A stretch of 64,000 bases of DNA from the NCBI GenBank assembly GCA_049969475.1, contig JBMFOU010000020.1, positions 1 through 64,000 of the forward strand, in the 5' to 3' direction. Both the position numbers and the translations under genes were made by a program. The DNA is from UBA2030 sp049969475. GTDB lineage: Bacteria; Bacteroidota; Bacteroidia; Bacteroidales; TTA-H9. Shown one piece after another: positions 62,199 through 64,000 of this stretch (the stretch's first letter is position 1; every line of letters begins with the position of its first letter). The notes beneath the pieces were generated by a model. The model worked only from the letters and a program-made list of their open reading frames with translations, had not been told where the DNA came from and made no database searches.

Positions 62199-64000
62199 AT
62201 GGCAACAAATCTGGCAACACGCGAAAAATTGCCCATAAGGGTCCTTTACGTTGAAGACGAATATGGTATCCGCTTGCCTATGCTTGAAATGATGTCGCGA
62301 TGGGTGGACGACATCATTGTAGCAGTTAATGGAGAGGAAGGACTCGAAGCATTCAGGCAGACAGGAGCCGACTTGGTTATAAGCGACCTGAAAATGCCCC
62401 AGATGGATGGACTCGAGATGATAGCTGCCATAAAGAACATCGATCCTAATGTTAAAACCATCATCGTTTCTGCTCATAGCGATGCCGAGTCGTTTATAGA
62501 AGCTATCAACATAGGGGTGGACGGTTTTCTTGTAAAACCGGTTCTTCGCGACAAGCTTTACGAGACAATCAACCGTTTTGGCAAGGTAGTTATTGCCCAG
62601 CGCAATGCTCGCCTGCAGGAAGAGAAGTTTATGGCTTTGGCTGGCAGTGTCATCGATGCCATTATTATCATAAACGAAAAAGGAGAGATACTTTTTTGGA
62701 ATCAGGCTGCTACTCGAATTTTTGGATACGAGGCCAACGAAGCCATAGCTTTACCTTACAATTCTATATTCGATTCTCAATCTATGCCACCCGACTGGCC
62801 TTCAACTACATTGGCTTTAAGGAGGTTTTACCGCGAACATCACGAAAAAGGTGGCCTCATCGAGGCCCATGGTTTGCATAAATCCGGAAGGGTTTTCCCG
62901 GTCGAAATATCAGTCTCTCCATTGCAGGTGGACGATTTGTGGTATGCACTTTTTATTATCCGTGATATCACCGAACGTAAACAACGCGAGAAAGAACTTA
63001 TCGAAGCCCGAGAAAGGGCAGAGGCTGCTACCCGTGCTAAACAGCAGTTCCTCTCGGTGATGAGTCACGAAATACGCACCCCCCTAAATGGTATTCTGGG
63101 TACCATCAATCTGTTGGTGCAGGAAGACCCGCGACCTGATCAAATGGAATATCTTAAAACCCTCGAATTTTCAGGGAATCACCTGCTTTCCCTCATCAAC
63201 GATATTCTCGACTTTTCGAAGATTGAGGCCAATCGCATCCAATTCGAAGCTGTTACGCTTGATATTCGTGAAGTGGTAGAAAACCTATTGAAGATTTTCG
63301 GTTTCAAGGCTCAGGATAAAGGTATTAGTATTAAGTCAGAGATAGACCCAGGCATCCCTCAGTTTGTAAAAGGTGACCCGGTTCGATTGAATCAGATTCT
63401 CAATAATCTGGTGGGTAATGCACTCAAATTCACTGAAAAAGGGGGGATTACCGTAAGGGTTCGGTTGAATGGCCCCATAACGCAAGAGGAGGTACCTCTG
63501 TATTTCGAAGTAGAAGATACGGGTATAGGAATACCTGACGATAAAACAGAGATCATCTTCGACATGTTTAGCCAGGCCGACACCAATACCACCCGACGAT
63601 TTGGAGGCACGGGCCTGGGATTGGCCATTACCAAAAAACTGGTGGAACTCCAGGGAGGCACCATTGGGGTGAGGAGTCGTTTGGGCGAAGGTAGCACCTT
63701 CTTTTTCAATTTAAAGTTTAAAAACGTTCAGGAAGGGTCGGGCGAATTGGAAAAACCCGCCGATTTTCTCGAAAGTCTCGAAGGTATTAGAATTCTGCTG
63801 GTAGAAGATAACAAGATAAACCAGATGATTGCACAGAAATTCCTTACCCGCTGGGGTGCCCTAATCGAAATCGCAGAAAATGGTTTGCAGGCAGTGGAAA
63901 AAATTCAGTCGAAAAATTTTGATATTGTGCTGATGGACCTTCAAATGCCCGAGTTGGATGGATATCAGGCTACCCAGCAAATTCGGAAAATGGATGACGA
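62199..64000 (+). CDS. receiver-PAS-kinase-receiver hybrid kinase (3' end outside the window)
   Basis: The frame is open from ATG 62199 to the window end, about 600 codons. Domains in order: receiver (VLYVEDEYGIRLPMLEMM, LVISDLKMPQMDG, FLVKPV), PAS at about 150-265 (INEKGEILFWNQAATRIFGY, IIRDITERKQREK), HisKA with His290 (MSHEIRTPLNGILGTINLL), HATPase_c (NQILNNLVGNALKFTEKGG, GGTGLGLAITKKLVELQGG), and a second receiver at about 530 onward (ILLVEDNKINQ, IVLMDLQMPELDGY), cut before its conserved Lys. Further domains such as Hpt may follow. Confidence 0.92.
   Translation, partial: MATNLATREKLPIRVLYVEDEYGIRLPMLEMMSRWVDDIIVAVNGEEGLEAFRQTGADLVISDLKMPQMDGLEMIAAIKNIDPNVKTIIVSAHSDAESFIEAINIGVDGFLVKPVLRDKLYETINRFGKVVIAQRNARLQEEKFMALAGSVIDAIIIINEKGEILFWNQAATRIFGYEANEAIALPYNSIFDSQSMPPDWPSTTLALRRFYREHHEKGGLIEAHGLHKSGRVFPVEISVSPLQVDDLWYALFIIRDITERKQREKELIEARERAEAATRAKQQFLSVMSHEIRTPLNGILGTINLLVQEDPRPDQMEYLKTLEFSGNHLLSLINDILDFSKIEANRIQFEAVTLDIREVVENLLKIFGFKAQDKGISIKSEIDPGIPQFVKGDPVRLNQILNNLVGNALKFTEKGGITVRVRLNGPITQEEVPLYFEVEDTGIGIPDDKTEIIFDMFSQADTNTTRRFGGTGLGLAITKKLVELQGGTIGVRSRLGEGSTFFFNLKFKNVQEGSGELEKPADFLESLEGIRILLVEDNKINQMIAQKFLTRWGALIEIAENGLQAVEKIQSKNFDIVLMDLQMPELDGYQATQQIRKMDD

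Noticed and set aside
1..64000. CRISPR array, insertion sequence, prophage or integrase
   Set aside because: No direct-repeat array, transposase or integrase motif was seen on either strand.

Overview
The window looks like a chromosomal piece of a Bacteroidota genome, probably a Bacteroidales-like environmental lineage. The evidence is a short primary sigma factor (288 aa), two TonB-dependent receptors (one with an N-terminal carboxypeptidase-regulatory-like domain), lipoproteins, the menaquinone futalosine enzyme MqnB, a ComEC without a metallo-beta-lactamase domain, and several promoters of the Bacteroidota type (TAnnTTTG near -7). No insertion sequence, prophage or CRISPR array was seen. 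The genetic code is standard: TAA, TAG and TGA all end intact genes.

Layout. 1-25 kb is mostly housekeeping: gapA, a TonB receptor, an odd ferredoxin/NuoB-like fusion, comEC overlapping alaS tail to tail, an M23 peptidase, a MerR-type regulator, hldD and mqnB, an MFS transporter, a Nudix hydrolase, clpS, an nfeD-floA pair, two leucine tRNAs, a second TonB receptor behind a TPP riboswitch (so probably a thiamine-compound importer), aroQ, a beta-carbonic anhydrase, rpoD and an HtrA protease. 25-32 kb has dapF, a GNAT acetyltransferase and mltG. These are followed by a Crp/Fnr-type regulator that diverges from a three-gene envelope cluster: a double-rhodanese lipoprotein, an OprO/OprP-like porin and a periplasmic double rhodanese.

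32-38.9 kb holds a TPR histidine kinase, a receiver-kinase protein, an OmpL47-repeat secreted protein, ispH and recF. 40.7-55.5 kb is a chemotaxis-type operon: receiver, cheY, cheA, cheW, a soluble MCP, a PAS-HEAT protein, cheR, cheB, cheY, cheC, and a 1318-residue hybrid kinase with many PAS domains. cheA carries two in-frame stops in its phosphotransfer domain and cheC a frameshift, so the copy in this sequence is either decaying or contains sequence errors. 57.8-64 kb starts a second signalling cluster: Cache kinase, PAS kinase, receiver-PAS protein, and a hybrid kinase cut by the window end.

Most novel-looking items: the fusion protein at 3.7 kb, which keeps the NuoB/HycG fold motifs but has lost all four iron-sulfur ligands of that domain; the rhodanese-porin-rhodanese cluster; and the chemotaxis operon, whose MCP is almost wholly a symmetric coiled-coil hairpin with no sensor, next to a PAS-HEAT protein that could supply sensing.
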